Positions 17,728 through 25,471 of a DNA stretch of 38,924 nucleotides are shown here, piece by piece. A program made the translations under genes and the position numbers. The notes beneath the pieces were generated by a model. It did no database searches and was not told where the DNA came from. It worked only from the letters and a program-made list of their open reading frames with translations. Position 1 is the first letter of the stretch; every line of letters begins with the position of its first letter. Source of the DNA: Clostridiales bacterium DTU032 (lineage in GTDB: Bacteria; Bacillota; Clostridia; Saccharofermentanales; DTU023); contig LFSM01000109.1 of NCBI GenBank assembly GCA_001512745.1, positions 1,943 to 40,866 on the forward strand. Reading direction: 5' to 3'.

Positions 17728-18420
17728 ATGAGTAAAAGTGTATTAACGATGAAAGAAATTCCACTAACGGAAAGACCGTATGAGAAGGCCGAAAAACTTG
17801 GTATTTTAGCTTTGAGTGACGCTGAGCTGCTGGCGATTATTTTGCAATCTGGGCAAAAGGGCGTTACGGTTGTGGAATTGTCACACAAGGTATTGCTGGA
17901 AGCAGGCAGTATAGACGGACTATTTGATATGAGCCTGGAGGAGTTGCGATCAATATCCGGAATAGGCAGGGTAAAAGCTCTTAATATTAAAGCAGCTTTG
18001 GAGCTGGGACAGCGGGCAACAGCCAAGCGAGCCGGCCGTAAACGGCATAAAGTACATGGTCCCAATGATCTTTTCGCATATATTGAATCTCAACTGCGTT
18101 TTCAGCCCAGAGAGCAATTTTTCATTATTATGCTGGATACAAGAAATCGAATCATCAGGCATGTATTGATTTCCAGTGGTGGACTGTCATCTTCAGTAAT
18201 CCAGCCGCGCGATATATTTCGGGAGGCAGTGAAGGCCAATGCTGCGGCTATCGTTCTGGTACATAACCATCCGAGCGGAGATGCGATGCCCAGTGAAGCT
18301 GACCGTACATCCACCCAGCGCCTGAGTGAGATGGGACAAATGATGGGGGTACAGGTACTGGATCATATTGTTGTAGGATCTGAAGGCAGTATGAGTTTGC
18401 GCGCCCTTGGACTGATGTAA
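17728..18420 (+). CDS. radC: RadC family JAB/MPN domain protein
   Basis: About 230 residues. The N-terminal UPF0758 region has TMKEIPLTERPYEKAEKLG and a helix-hairpin-helix (LRSISGIGRVKALNIKAALELG). The JAB/MPN-like metal domain has the VHNHPSGDAMPSEAD motif. The name radC is historical: a direct repair role is not supported for the family, and the biochemical function is unclear. Several in-frame starts exist (TTG 17707, ATG 17710, 17722, 17728). ATG 17728 is best because AAAGGA at 17713-17718 is 9 nt upstream. In many Bacillota radC directly precedes mreB; here mreC follows instead. Confidence 0.9.
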   Translation: MSKSVLTMKEIPLTERPYEKAEKLGILALSDAELLAIILQSGQKGVTVVELSHKVLLEAGSIDGLFDMSLEELRSISGIGRVKALNIKAALELGQRATAKRAGRKRHKVHGPNDLFAYIESQLRFQPREQFFIIMLDTRNRIIRHVLISSGGLSSSVIQPRDIFREAVKANAAAIVLVHNHPSGDAMPSEADRTSTQRLSEMGQMMGVQVLDHIVVGSEGSMSLRALGLM

Positions 18421-18536
18421 GTTTGCTTTTGGGCAAGCTTGAAGGTAAGGCAGCTTACATCACTTTGACCTCTGATGTGCTAAACTAATTTGTGTATTTT
18501 CAGATAATAATTACTTAGATTAAGGACGTCGGGACA

Positions 18537-19403
18537 ATGAAAAGAAAAGCTCCGCGTATTTTCATAATTGTTTTAGTCACTGTAGCCATTTTGGCGACCA
18601 TGATTCTTACAGCACTGCCTGGGTCCACACGGACGATTATTACCGATTATTTTGGCCGCGTGTTTGATCCGGTGGTATCATTTTTTCAATCTAGCCTTAA
18701 ATCTGTAGGGAATTTTTTCTCTGCTGTAAGTGAGAACAGGGATCTCAAGGAAGAAGTTGCTAAACTGGAAAAAGAAAATTCTGATTTGCGTCAGAAGGTC
18801 ATTATCAACGAAGAAAAAGTCAAAGCCTATGACGAGCTTGAAGATGCCCTAAATCTAAAAAGCAGATTTAAAGACTATGAGATAGTTGGCGGCAATGTGA
18901 TTAATCGTTCTATTGGTCCTATGTTTGATTTGTTTCGCATAAATCTGGGCCGTGAAGACGGTATCTGGGTAACCAGTGACCGCTCATATCCGGTTCTTGA
19001 TAGTCAGCAGAATTTGGTAGGCAGGCTGTATTCCAGTGAACTGGGATCTTCTCGTGTAGTGCCCTTAATGCATGAGGGCTTTTCTATCAGCGCAAAAGTT
19101 CCAGCTTCAGCCGGTAATAATTTCCGGGTGAGGGGATCAGTTGAGTATAAAAACCGGCGACTTTGTCTGGCGGATCAAATACCTGAAGGCACACCATTAC
19201 AAGTCGGTGATCTGATTGTCAGCTCAGGTGACGGGGGCCTGTATCCGGAGGGGATTGAAATTGGCACAGTAGTTGAGATTATTACTGACAGTCGTTCAAA
19301 TGCCATGCAGGCGTTGATTGAACCTGCTTCACAGCTGGAAGAGCTGAATTATGTCTTCGTCCTGATCGACCATGCGCTTCCGTCAGCTATAGAAGGGAAG
19401 TAA
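18537..19403 (+). CDS. mreC: Rod shape-determining protein MreC
   Basis: Bitopic elongasome protein that links cytoplasmic shape factors to PBP2. The 288-residue protein has one N-terminal membrane helix (about residues 7-27), a periplasm-side coiled coil (about 65-105, ENRDLKEEVAKLEKENSDLRQ) and the paired beta-barrel domain (VIGGNVINRS-like segment, LGREDGIWV, VGDLIVSSGDGGLYPEGIEIG). The length is typical. AAGGA precedes the ATG. It is followed 1 nt later by mreD. mreB is not upstream. Confidence 0.93.
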   Translation: MKRKAPRIFIIVLVTVAILATMILTALPGSTRTIITDYFGRVFDPVVSFFQSSLKSVGNFFSAVSENRDLKEEVAKLEKENSDLRQKVIINEEKVKAYDELEDALNLKSRFKDYEIVGGNVINRSIGPMFDLFRINLGREDGIWVTSDRSYPVLDSQQNLVGRLYSSELGSSRVVPLMHEGFSISAKVPASAGNNFRVRGSVEYKNRRLCLADQIPEGTPLQVGDLIVSSGDGGLYPEGIEIGTVVEIITDSRSNAMQALIEPASQLEELNYVFVLIDHALPSAIEGK

Positions 19404-19404
19404 G

Positions 19405-19989
19405 ATGCCCGGTATTTCCAGACCCATCAATATTTGGCAGCGAGTATTGGTCTATGCTGCCTTACTTGTTGTTCTGGCAAGCATTCAGGTTTTCCCGGGA
19501 CAGTGGACACGGATAGCTGCTCCTGATTTTCTTCTCTTCCTGCCCTTGATAATCGGCTTGACCAGAGCTGGCGGAGAGGGCTTTACCATGGGCTTGATTT
19601 CCGGCTTTATGCGTGATTATCTGACCGGCAGGCTTTATGGATTAGGGATGTTTGAAGGCATGATTATAGGTCTGCTTGCCGGCCTATTTTTCAGTGAAAA
19701 TAAAAAAATGTTCTGGAAGCGATTGCTGCTTTTCTGGCCGGCTGTGACTTTAGTACATATTATTTCTATGACTTTACTATCTTATTTTTTTCCGCTTGAT
19801 AGTAATCTTCCTTTGTCACTGGCAATGATATTAAGAGAATCGTTTGCCGGACTTCCGCTGATGCTTGTAGCAAACTTGTTTGCCTGTGTGATAATATTAT
19901 TTTTCTTATGGCTAGGTTTTTATCAGAAAAAAAAGAAGCATAAAAAAACCGACCTTGAGGGCTACGGAGGCTATGACCGTGCACTCTAA
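19405..19989 (+). CDS. mreD: Rod shape-determining membrane protein MreD
   Basis: A 194-residue polytopic membrane protein with about five or six hydrophobic segments and a Lys-rich C-terminal tail (YQKKKKHKKTD). MreD sequences diverge strongly, so the call rests on the position between mreC and the PBP2 gene, the size and the membrane topology. The motif region ISGFMRDYLTGRLYGLGMFEGMIIGLLAG matches the usual GlxxDlxxgxxlG pattern. It starts 1 nt after mreC; its 3' end overlaps the PBP2 start. Confidence 0.85.
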   Translation: MPGISRPINIWQRVLVYAALLVVLASIQVFPGQWTRIAAPDFLLFLPLIIGLTRAGGEGFTMGLISGFMRDYLTGRLYGLGMFEGMIIGLLAGLFFSENKKMFWKRLLLFWPAVTLVHIISMTLLSYFFPLDSNLPLSLAMILRESFAGLPLMLVANLFACVIILFFLWLGFYQKKKKHKKTDLEGYGGYDRAL

Positions 19990-22312
19990 TGCAAGTGAAA
20001 AAAAAGATAAACGCTTTCGCCGCCTGCAGCATTCGCAGCGTCTGAAGAAAGGCTTTCTGCGTCAGATTCTGTCTAATCGCTATGCGCTGCTAATTGTCAT
20101 TCTGCTCCTTGCTTTTGTGCTGATCTTGCTGCGGACAGCAGAGCTGCATCTTTTTGGCCAGTCAACTCATACGGCCCTTGAATCAAGTGGCAGCAGCAGT
20201 GAGTTGAGCTTGTCAGCTCCACGCGGGGATATTGTTGATCGCAACGGTGTTCCTTTGGCGGTAACTGAAAGCATTAATACAATATCCATAGTTAATGTTG
20301 GCCTGGATAATGCAGCTTTTAATCGCATGCTCCTTGATCTGGCAAACTTGTTTGAAGAAAATGATGTTGATTCAGAAAGTGATTTAAGATCATACTTTGA
20401 CATTTCCCAGGCAGATCGCAAGGCTCATGAAGCGGGAGCCCTCAATGAGGTAAATTTTGTTTTTAAACGATCGTGGGAGGAGTTGGAAGCCTTCCAGACA
20501 GATAAAGATACTTTCAACCTCTATACTTCGGAAGAGGCTTCCAATCTTGCCCAGAGGCAAAAACTGGTGAAGCAGACTCCACGTGAGTTTTTTGAATTTT
20601 TACTCTATGATTTCTTTTCTATAGAGCCTGTTGCTGATGAAGGCAACAGACTTTATTCGGATTATGAGGCTTTCCAAATTATGGAATTGCGCTATCTTAT
20701 TTTGAAGAATAACTGGACTTACTATAGTAAAGTGCCGATTTTATTGGCAAATAATGTGCCTGAATCACTTAGCAGTTTGCTCAATGAACAAAACTATCGT
20801 TTTCCGGGCATAACAGCCAGTCAGCGCTACCTGCGCCGCTATACCAGTGACAGCGATATTCTCTCCCATGCTCTCGGCTATGTCGGGCAGATTTCTTCTG
20901 AGGAATATGATGCGCTCAAAGGAGAAGGATATACCGTCAATGATCTTGTGGGAAAAACAGGGGTTGAGCAGGCAGCTGAGCGCTATTTGCGAGGGCTGGA
21001 GGGTGCATACACGGTAGAAACATGGAGGGATTCCGAATCAGGGTCTCCCGTGGCTTACCCGGGATCAATGGGCAAAGCTCCTCAGGCAGGTAGTGAAGTC
21101 CGGCTGACTCTGGACATCAATCTACAGCGTGTAGCCCGGGATAATCTGGAAAGAAAATTGAGGGAGCTGCGTGGTTTTGAACGTGGGGAAAGAGTGATGT
21201 CTGCACCTGCCGGCAGTGTAATTGCTATGGATGCAAAAACCGGGGCTGTTCTGGTAAATGCAAATTATCCGGATTATCTTGTCTCTGATTTTGTTGAACA
21301 ATATACAGATCCTCTGGCAGCGGCCCGCGTGCAAAAGTATCTGTCGGATACAGATGGTTTGCCCCTGCTGAATCGTGGCATTTCGCAGTCGTACGCACCA
21401 GGCTCAACCTTCAAACCGGTCACAGCAATGGCCGCATTTGAAAACGGCACGATCACAGCTAATGATACAATTTACAGGTGCAATGGCCATGAGGAAATCG
21501 GCGGACTGACCTGGAGCTGCCTTCAGGAACCCATCAACGGGCATGGAGAGTTAAATCTGCAATATGGACTGATGACATCCTGCAACCTCTATTTTTATCT
21601 TTTGGGTGTCGATGTAGGTATTGATGCAATAAGTGAAATGGCGCAACGTTTAGGTCTGGGCGAAAGCACCAACCTTGATATTGGGGGCGAGAACATCGGA
21701 GTAAGGCCCAGCCGGGCTCTGAAGCAGGAAATAAATACGAATCCGAGCGACCAAATCTGGTTTATAGCTGATACGGTTCAGACTTCAATCGGGCAGTTTT
21801 ATAACTCTTATACAATGTTACAGATGGCACGCGCAATCGGAGGAATCGCGACCGACTATCTGGTTACTCCGCATTTTATAAAAGAGGTAGTAGCTGAAGA
21901 TGGGACTGTGCAGGTCCCTGAACAAATAGAACGTATTCCCTTGAATCTGGATGCGTCAGGACGCGACCTTATAAGACAGGGTATGACTTCTCTTACAACA
22001 TGGGATCAGGGAAGAACAGCTGATTTGTTCCGCGACTTTCCTGTATCAGTCGCAGCAAAGACGGGTACATCGGAGGTAGTTGGATCTGACGGAGAAATCT
22101 ACACTAATGCGGTTTTCGTCTGCTATGCTCCGGCCAATGATCCTGAAATTGTGATAGCCAGCATTTTGGAAGATGCATCATATGGTGATCAAAGTGCTGA
22201 TATCGCTTATCGCATACTTTGTGAATATTTTGGACACACGCCCACTCACGACTATATGGGCCTGTATGATGATGAATCAGCACGATTAACTGAAGGATTT
22301 GGTAATTATTAG
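19979..22312 (+). CDS. mrdA: Penicillin-binding protein 2 (class B transpeptidase, elongasome)
   Basis: Cross-links peptidoglycan during elongation, working with RodA and MreC/D. It has a basic cytoplasmic tail, one membrane helix (about 36-54), a dimerisation/pedestal domain starting APRGDIVDRNGVPLA and a transpeptidase domain. The catalytic motifs are APGSTFKPV (SxxK), TSCNLYF (SxN) and AAKTGTSE (KTG). At near 780 residues it is long because of an insertion in the N-terminal pedestal region. Start choice: CGGAGG at 19965-19970 is 8 nt before GTG 19979 but only 2 nt before ATG 19973, and a TTG at 19955 is also in frame. I prefer GTG 19979, with ATG 19973 close behind. Confidence 0.93.
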   Translation: MHSNASEKKDKRFRRLQHSQRLKKGFLRQILSNRYALLIVILLLAFVLILLRTAELHLFGQSTHTALESSGSSSELSLSAPRGDIVDRNGVPLAVTESINTISIVNVGLDNAAFNRMLLDLANLFEENDVDSESDLRSYFDISQADRKAHEAGALNEVNFVFKRSWEELEAFQTDKDTFNLYTSEEASNLAQRQKLVKQTPREFFEFLLYDFFSIEPVADEGNRLYSDYEAFQIMELRYLILKNNWTYYSKVPILLANNVPESLSSLLNEQNYRFPGITASQRYLRRYTSDSDILSHALGYVGQISSEEYDALKGEGYTVNDLVGKTGVEQAAERYLRGLEGAYTVETWRDSESGSPVAYPGSMGKAPQAGSEVRLTLDINLQRVARDNLERKLRELRGFERGERVMSAPAGSVIAMDAKTGAVLVNANYPDYLVSDFVEQYTDPLAAARVQKYLSDTDGLPLLNRGISQSYAPGSTFKPVTAMAAFENGTITANDTIYRCNGHEEIGGLTWSCLQEPINGHGELNLQYGLMTSCNLYFYLLGVDVGIDAISEMAQRLGLGESTNLDIGGENIGVRPSRALKQEINTNPSDQIWFIADTVQTSIGQFYNSYTMLQMARAIGGIATDYLVTPHFIKEVVAEDGTVQVPEQIERIPLNLDASGRDLIRQGMTSLTTWDQGRTADLFRDFPVSVAAKTGTSEVVGSDGEIYTNAVFVCYAPANDPEIVIASILEDASYGDQSADIAYRILCEYFGHTPTHDYMGLYDDESARLTEGFGNY

Positions 22313-22380
22313 TTGATATTATCTGAATTATGTGAGATAAGTATATGATGAGTGCACAAATATCTGAAACGATAATCTTA

Positions 22381-22409
22381 TTGAGAGCCTGGCTGTCTTC
22401 GTTTATAAT
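22381..22409 (+). promoter_or_regulatory. Sigma-A-type promoter for the MGS-like/MBL operon
   Basis: TTGAGA at 22381-22386, a 17-nt spacer and a consensus TATAAT at 22404-22409. The predicted transcript starts near 22416, giving about 70 nt of leader before ATG 22486. Confidence 0.75.
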
Positions 22410-22485
22410 AATCAGGAGATCTGCGTAAAAATATGGGGAGGTGAGGTGTGTTTACATAGTTAGACACGCCGTTTTGAAAAAGAAA

Positions 22486-22875
22486 ATGAAAATTGTATTA
22501 ATGGCCGATATATCACGAACTGAATTACTAGTAAACTTTTGTATTGCTTATCAGCAGATTCTAAATCAGCATGAATTGATTTCACCACTGAATACGGCTC
22601 ATTTAATCAAGGGTGCAACAATTTTGAATGTTACAGCCTACCCGACAGAAGAAACCAGTACCAAGAGTCAACTTGCCGCCAGTGCGCGTTACAATGAAAT
22701 TGACGCTTTGATTTATTTGCGCGATCCTGAAGGCCCTATTACTGAGCCACTAATAGATTTATTCCGTGCCTGTGACACCAACAGCATTCCTTTTGCTACC
22801 AACTCAGCAACAGCTGAAGTTTTAGTTCTGGCTATTAGCAGAGGTGATCTTGACTGGCGCGAGCTGGTTCGCTGA
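22486..22875 (+). CDS. Methylglyoxal synthase homolog with degenerate active site
   Basis: The 129-residue protein aligns end to end with MgsA, especially ARYNEIDALIYLRDP, IPFATNSATAEVLV and RGDLDWREL. Authentic MgsA converts dihydroxyacetone phosphate to methylglyoxal. The key residues are mostly lost here: the AHD histidine is Asp (D8), the phosphate-binding GTTG is LNTA (35-38), the SGPLGGDQQ loop with the catalytic Asp is replaced by TEETSTKSQ, and HEPD is TEPL (86-89). Only the RDP Asp (D80) remains. Catalysis is therefore unlikely; a ligand-sensing role is inference. ATG 22486 is chosen by homology, although its ribosome binding site is poor; a GTG at 22441 would add 15 residues. It is followed 14 nt later by an MBL-fold hydrolase. 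Confidence 0.8.
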   Translation: MKIVLMADISRTELLVNFCIAYQQILNQHELISPLNTAHLIKGATILNVTAYPTEETSTKSQLAASARYNEIDALIYLRDPEGPITEPLIDLFRACDTNSIPFATNSATAEVLVLAISRGDLDWRELVR

Positions 22876-22889
22876 GAGGCTGTTTTTCT

Positions 22890-23573
22890 ATGTCCCGATA
22901 CCAAATCACGCCTGAGATAAGGCGTATTCCTGAAGCATTTCGTTATGGTAACGCATATCTTTTAAAAACTGAAAATGGCAGTATTCTTTTTGATCCTGCC
23001 GTCCCGCCGGAAAAAGTTACTGAAGCCGATGATGTCACTCTCCTTATCGCCACGCATGGTCATTATGATCATGTCGCTTCGGTCAGACAATGGACGGAAA
23101 GAAACAAGGCGGTTTTCTGGATTGCAGACCAGGAGCGGGATCTCTTATTAAATGCCAGAGCCAATGCGTCTCTGATGTTTGGTCAACCCACCAGCTATCA
23201 GGAGGCAGATCGTTATCTGCTGGATGGTGAGCTAATTGAGCTGGATTCAGAATTAAGACTGAAAACTTTTAGCACTCCGGGCCACACTAAAGGGTCAATG
23301 TGTTTTTTGATCCTGCGTCTGGGGGCAAGTGAAGAAGCGGAAGCGCTGGCCTTGATTACAGGTGATACGCTATTTGCAGATTCATTTGGCCGGACAGATT
23401 TAGCCAGTGGCGATTCTAATGAAATGTATCAGTCACTGCAATTTTTGCGCGGGCTTTTAATGGAACTGCCGGCATCTTTGCCGGTGTGCTCCGGACATGG
23501 TATGACTGCAAGCGCCGGTGAACTACTGAATTCGCCGGTCTGGATCTTTGCCGAAACTTTAGTAGGGGGATAA
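22890..23573 (+). CDS. Metallo-beta-lactamase fold hydrolase, glyoxalase-II-like
   Basis: A 227-residue MBL-fold protein. The metal motifs are intact: THGHYDH (HxHxDH), TPGHTKGSMCF for the third His, LITGDTLF for the bridging Asp, and VCSGHGMTAS for the last His. This pattern is shared by glyoxalase II and related thioester hydrolases, but the substrate cannot be read from sequence. GAGAGG lies about 10 nt before the ATG. It is co-transcribed with the MGS-like gene, which hints at methylglyoxal or glycolytic-intermediate metabolism, although the MGS partner seems inactive. It is followed by a structured gap and a terminator. Confidence 0.85.
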   Translation: MSRYQITPEIRRIPEAFRYGNAYLLKTENGSILFDPAVPPEKVTEADDVTLLIATHGHYDHVASVRQWTERNKAVFWIADQERDLLLNARANASLMFGQPTSYQEADRYLLDGELIELDSELRLKTFSTPGHTKGSMCFLILRLGASEEAEALALITGDTLFADSFGRTDLASGDSNEMYQSLQFLRGLLMELPASLPVCSGHGMTASAGELLNSPVWIFAETLVGG

Positions 23574-23602
23574 GAAGTAATCAGCCCCTATAGTTAAACA
23601 AT

Positions 23603-23672
23603 AGTGTCGGTACGGAAAGATGCGGTTCACTCACATTTTACTTCGAGACTGACAAATTGACACTTATTGCAG
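23603..23672 (+). other. Structured non-coding segment with alternative pairings
   Basis: TGTCGGT (23605-23611) can pair with ACTGACA (23648-23654). Overlapping AGTGTC (23603-23608) can instead pair with GACACT (23659-23664). The two helices exclude each other, and a terminator hairpin follows at once. This could be the 3' end of the MBL transcript, a small RNA or a leader. No known riboswitch class is recognised. Confidence 0.3.
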
Positions 23673-23701
23673 CCCTGCGTCTTCAAGTCGCAGGGTTTTT
23701 T
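23673..23701 (+). terminator. Intrinsic terminator between the MBL gene and the Tad-like trio
   Basis: CCCTGCG (23673-23679), 9-nt loop, CGCAGGG (23689-23695), then six T. It separates the MGS-like/MBL operon from the next three genes. Confidence 0.85.
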
Positions 23702-23746
23702 CTATGTCAGGGAGTGATAATTCTATGTAAAAGGAGGTAGAGAGAG

Positions 23747-24028
23747 ATGGCTTTTACTTTGGAATCAGCTGTAGCTGCATCAGCTGGCTTTTACATTCTT
23801 ATTCATTCTCTGGGGCTTTCACTGCCCGTAGCAGATGATGTGCGCTTTAGCGCAGAGATAGTAGGACGAAGCAATACTGCAGTTCAGACAGAAGAAAAAT
23901 TCTATGAATGTAGTTTTTATGAGTATGAGGGTGAATATTTACCCTTGTTGAAAAGCTCGCCGCAACGAATGATCGAACTGGTCTCTCTGGCACACGACTT
24001 GTCGCTTTTCTTCCGTTCAGATGGGTGA
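23747..24028 (+). CDS. Short TadE/pseudopilin-like membrane protein, unknown function
   Basis: A 93-residue protein with an excellent ribosome binding site (AAAGGAGGT, 8 nt spacing). The N-terminus (FTLESAVAASAGFYILIHSLGLSLPVA) has a Thr-Leu-Glu followed by a hydrophobic helix, recalling pilin and TadE N-terminal segments. The rest is acidic with aromatic residues (YECSFYEYEGEYLPLL). I recognise no named family. It is the first gene of a three-gene unit with the DUF5702-like and TadE-like genes (6-nt and 21-nt gaps). A surface or pseudopilus role is inferred from that context. Confidence 0.6.
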   Translation: MAFTLESAVAASAGFYILIHSLGLSLPVADDVRFSAEIVGRSNTAVQTEEKFYECSFYEYEGEYLPLLKSSPQRMIELVSLAHDLSLFFRSDG

Positions 24029-24034
24029 ACGATT

Positions 24035-25450
24035 ATGAAAAACCAGTTTAAGTGTAGCAGAAAACAAAAATACAGGCAGCGGGGCAGTCTTACTCTGGCC
24101 TGTTGCCTGATGTTGCCGGCAATAACCCTGCTGATGATTTCTCTCTTGGTCGGCAGTAGCTGGACACGAGAAGATCTGGACGCAATACGTGCTGCAAAGC
24201 AAAGTGCTGATTCTGCACTTGCAGCTTTTGACCGTGGCTTGTATCGGGATTTCGGGCTCTTTGCTCTGACGGATCAGGAAGTAAATCGGACCTCGTCAGA
24301 ATATCTGCTGCCGGATACTTTTTGCCAGAAGATTACGGTTAAGGAGAGTCTCTATGATAATGATCTGCTCATGGGCGCAATCGCACGACATATGAGTGTG
24401 CGCGCAACTGCAGGCCTGGTCGATGAAGCCATCAGCCGTATCCGCGTGATCAGGGACATTCTGCCGGATAAAATGGCGGATTCTGTAAGCTCATTGGTCG
24501 CTGCCGATCCTGATACAATTAGCCCTGATCTAGAAGAGGATGAGTCAAATGAAGAGTGGTTTTCTGAATATTCCAAGTATATAGATCAGGAGTACCGTGA
24601 AGATTATCATGATTCGCTCCTGGCCCTGTCTCCGGTTTATGTCCCGGATGCCAGCGGAAGCGGTACAGTAGAAGATTTCGATCCTTACAAAGTATCAAGT
24701 CTGGAAAAACTGGCACAGGGCCTTGATACAATGATGTTCACTCTGCCTGAGGGATTCACTGATCAGATACTTTTATCAGAATATACGCTGTCCTACTTTG
24801 GTTCACAGGTAAATTCACTTAAACAAAACGGTAGCACAAAACAGTACCGTACTCCGGATGGAAGACTGCATAGCCAGTTTGCAGAATCCAGACAATATGA
24901 ACAGGAAATGATAGCGACCGGCTCTACAGGTGAAAAAGCTGCCCGGAATGTCAAATACTTCCTCACCGGCTTTCGTATATTGGTCAATCTGCTTTCTACT
25001 ATCCTGTCTTCTGATGAACTTGCGCTTTACGATGCAAAAGCAGCAGCTATTTCTGCTAGTGTTGCAGTAATCTCTCTTGGTTTTATCACGATTCCCCCGG
25101 AAGCGATTTCAGCTGTGTTGATAATTTCTGATTCAATAGCAGGTGGAATCAAAGATAAGAACAAATTACTGGATGGAGAGGAAATTAAACTCTGGCCTTC
25201 AGCAGGAGCCGAAGCCTTCAAGGTCAATTATCGTGATCACCTGCGTCTTTTGATTCTGTTTCAGCCAAAAGAAAAGCTTCTGGAACGGATTTCAGCTGCA
25301 ATTAAGCAAAACTACGGGGACGAATATTTTACAGCTGTGTCCTGTGAAGTAACACGTCCTGCTTATGTTGTTGGTAAGTTTTCACGGCGCGACTTTGCAA
25401 TCACGATTGAGCGCAGATACTTTTCTCGCAAAGAAAAAGAGACCCAATAG
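24035..25450 (+). CDS. DUF5702-like secreted/membrane protein
   Basis: A 471-residue protein with a basic N-terminus, then a TadE/TadG-type hydrophobic segment (RGSLTLACCLMLPAITLLM, helix about 20-40). The following region SADSALAAFDRGLYRDFGLFAL and the later KVNYRDHLRLLILFQPKEKLLERI fit what I recall of the DUF5702 family, found in Bacillota next to TadE-like genes. A second hydrophobic region lies near residues 325-375. The extracytoplasmic part is acidic. The usual Glu after the cleavage motif is Ala here. Ribosome binding may use GGTGA 6 nt before the ATG. The function is unknown; a surface-appendage or secretion role is inferred. Confidence 0.65.
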   Translation: MKNQFKCSRKQKYRQRGSLTLACCLMLPAITLLMISLLVGSSWTREDLDAIRAAKQSADSALAAFDRGLYRDFGLFALTDQEVNRTSSEYLLPDTFCQKITVKESLYDNDLLMGAIARHMSVRATAGLVDEAISRIRVIRDILPDKMADSVSSLVAADPDTISPDLEEDESNEEWFSEYSKYIDQEYREDYHDSLLALSPVYVPDASGSGTVEDFDPYKVSSLEKLAQGLDTMMFTLPEGFTDQILLSEYTLSYFGSQVNSLKQNGSTKQYRTPDGRLHSQFAESRQYEQEMIATGSTGEKAARNVKYFLTGFRILVNLLSTILSSDELALYDAKAAAISASVAVISLGFITIPPEAISAVLIISDSIAGGIKDKNKLLDGEEIKLWPSAGAEAFKVNYRDHLRLLILFQPKEKLLERISAAIKQNYGDEYFTAVSCEVTRPAYVVGKFSRRDFAITIERRYFSRKEKETQ

Positions 25451-25471
25451 ACATAGAAACAAGAGGGAAAA

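Noticed and set aside
23658-23663. TTGACA as a -35 box for the Tad-like genes
   Set aside because: No -10 at a usable distance, and an intrinsic terminator follows directly.
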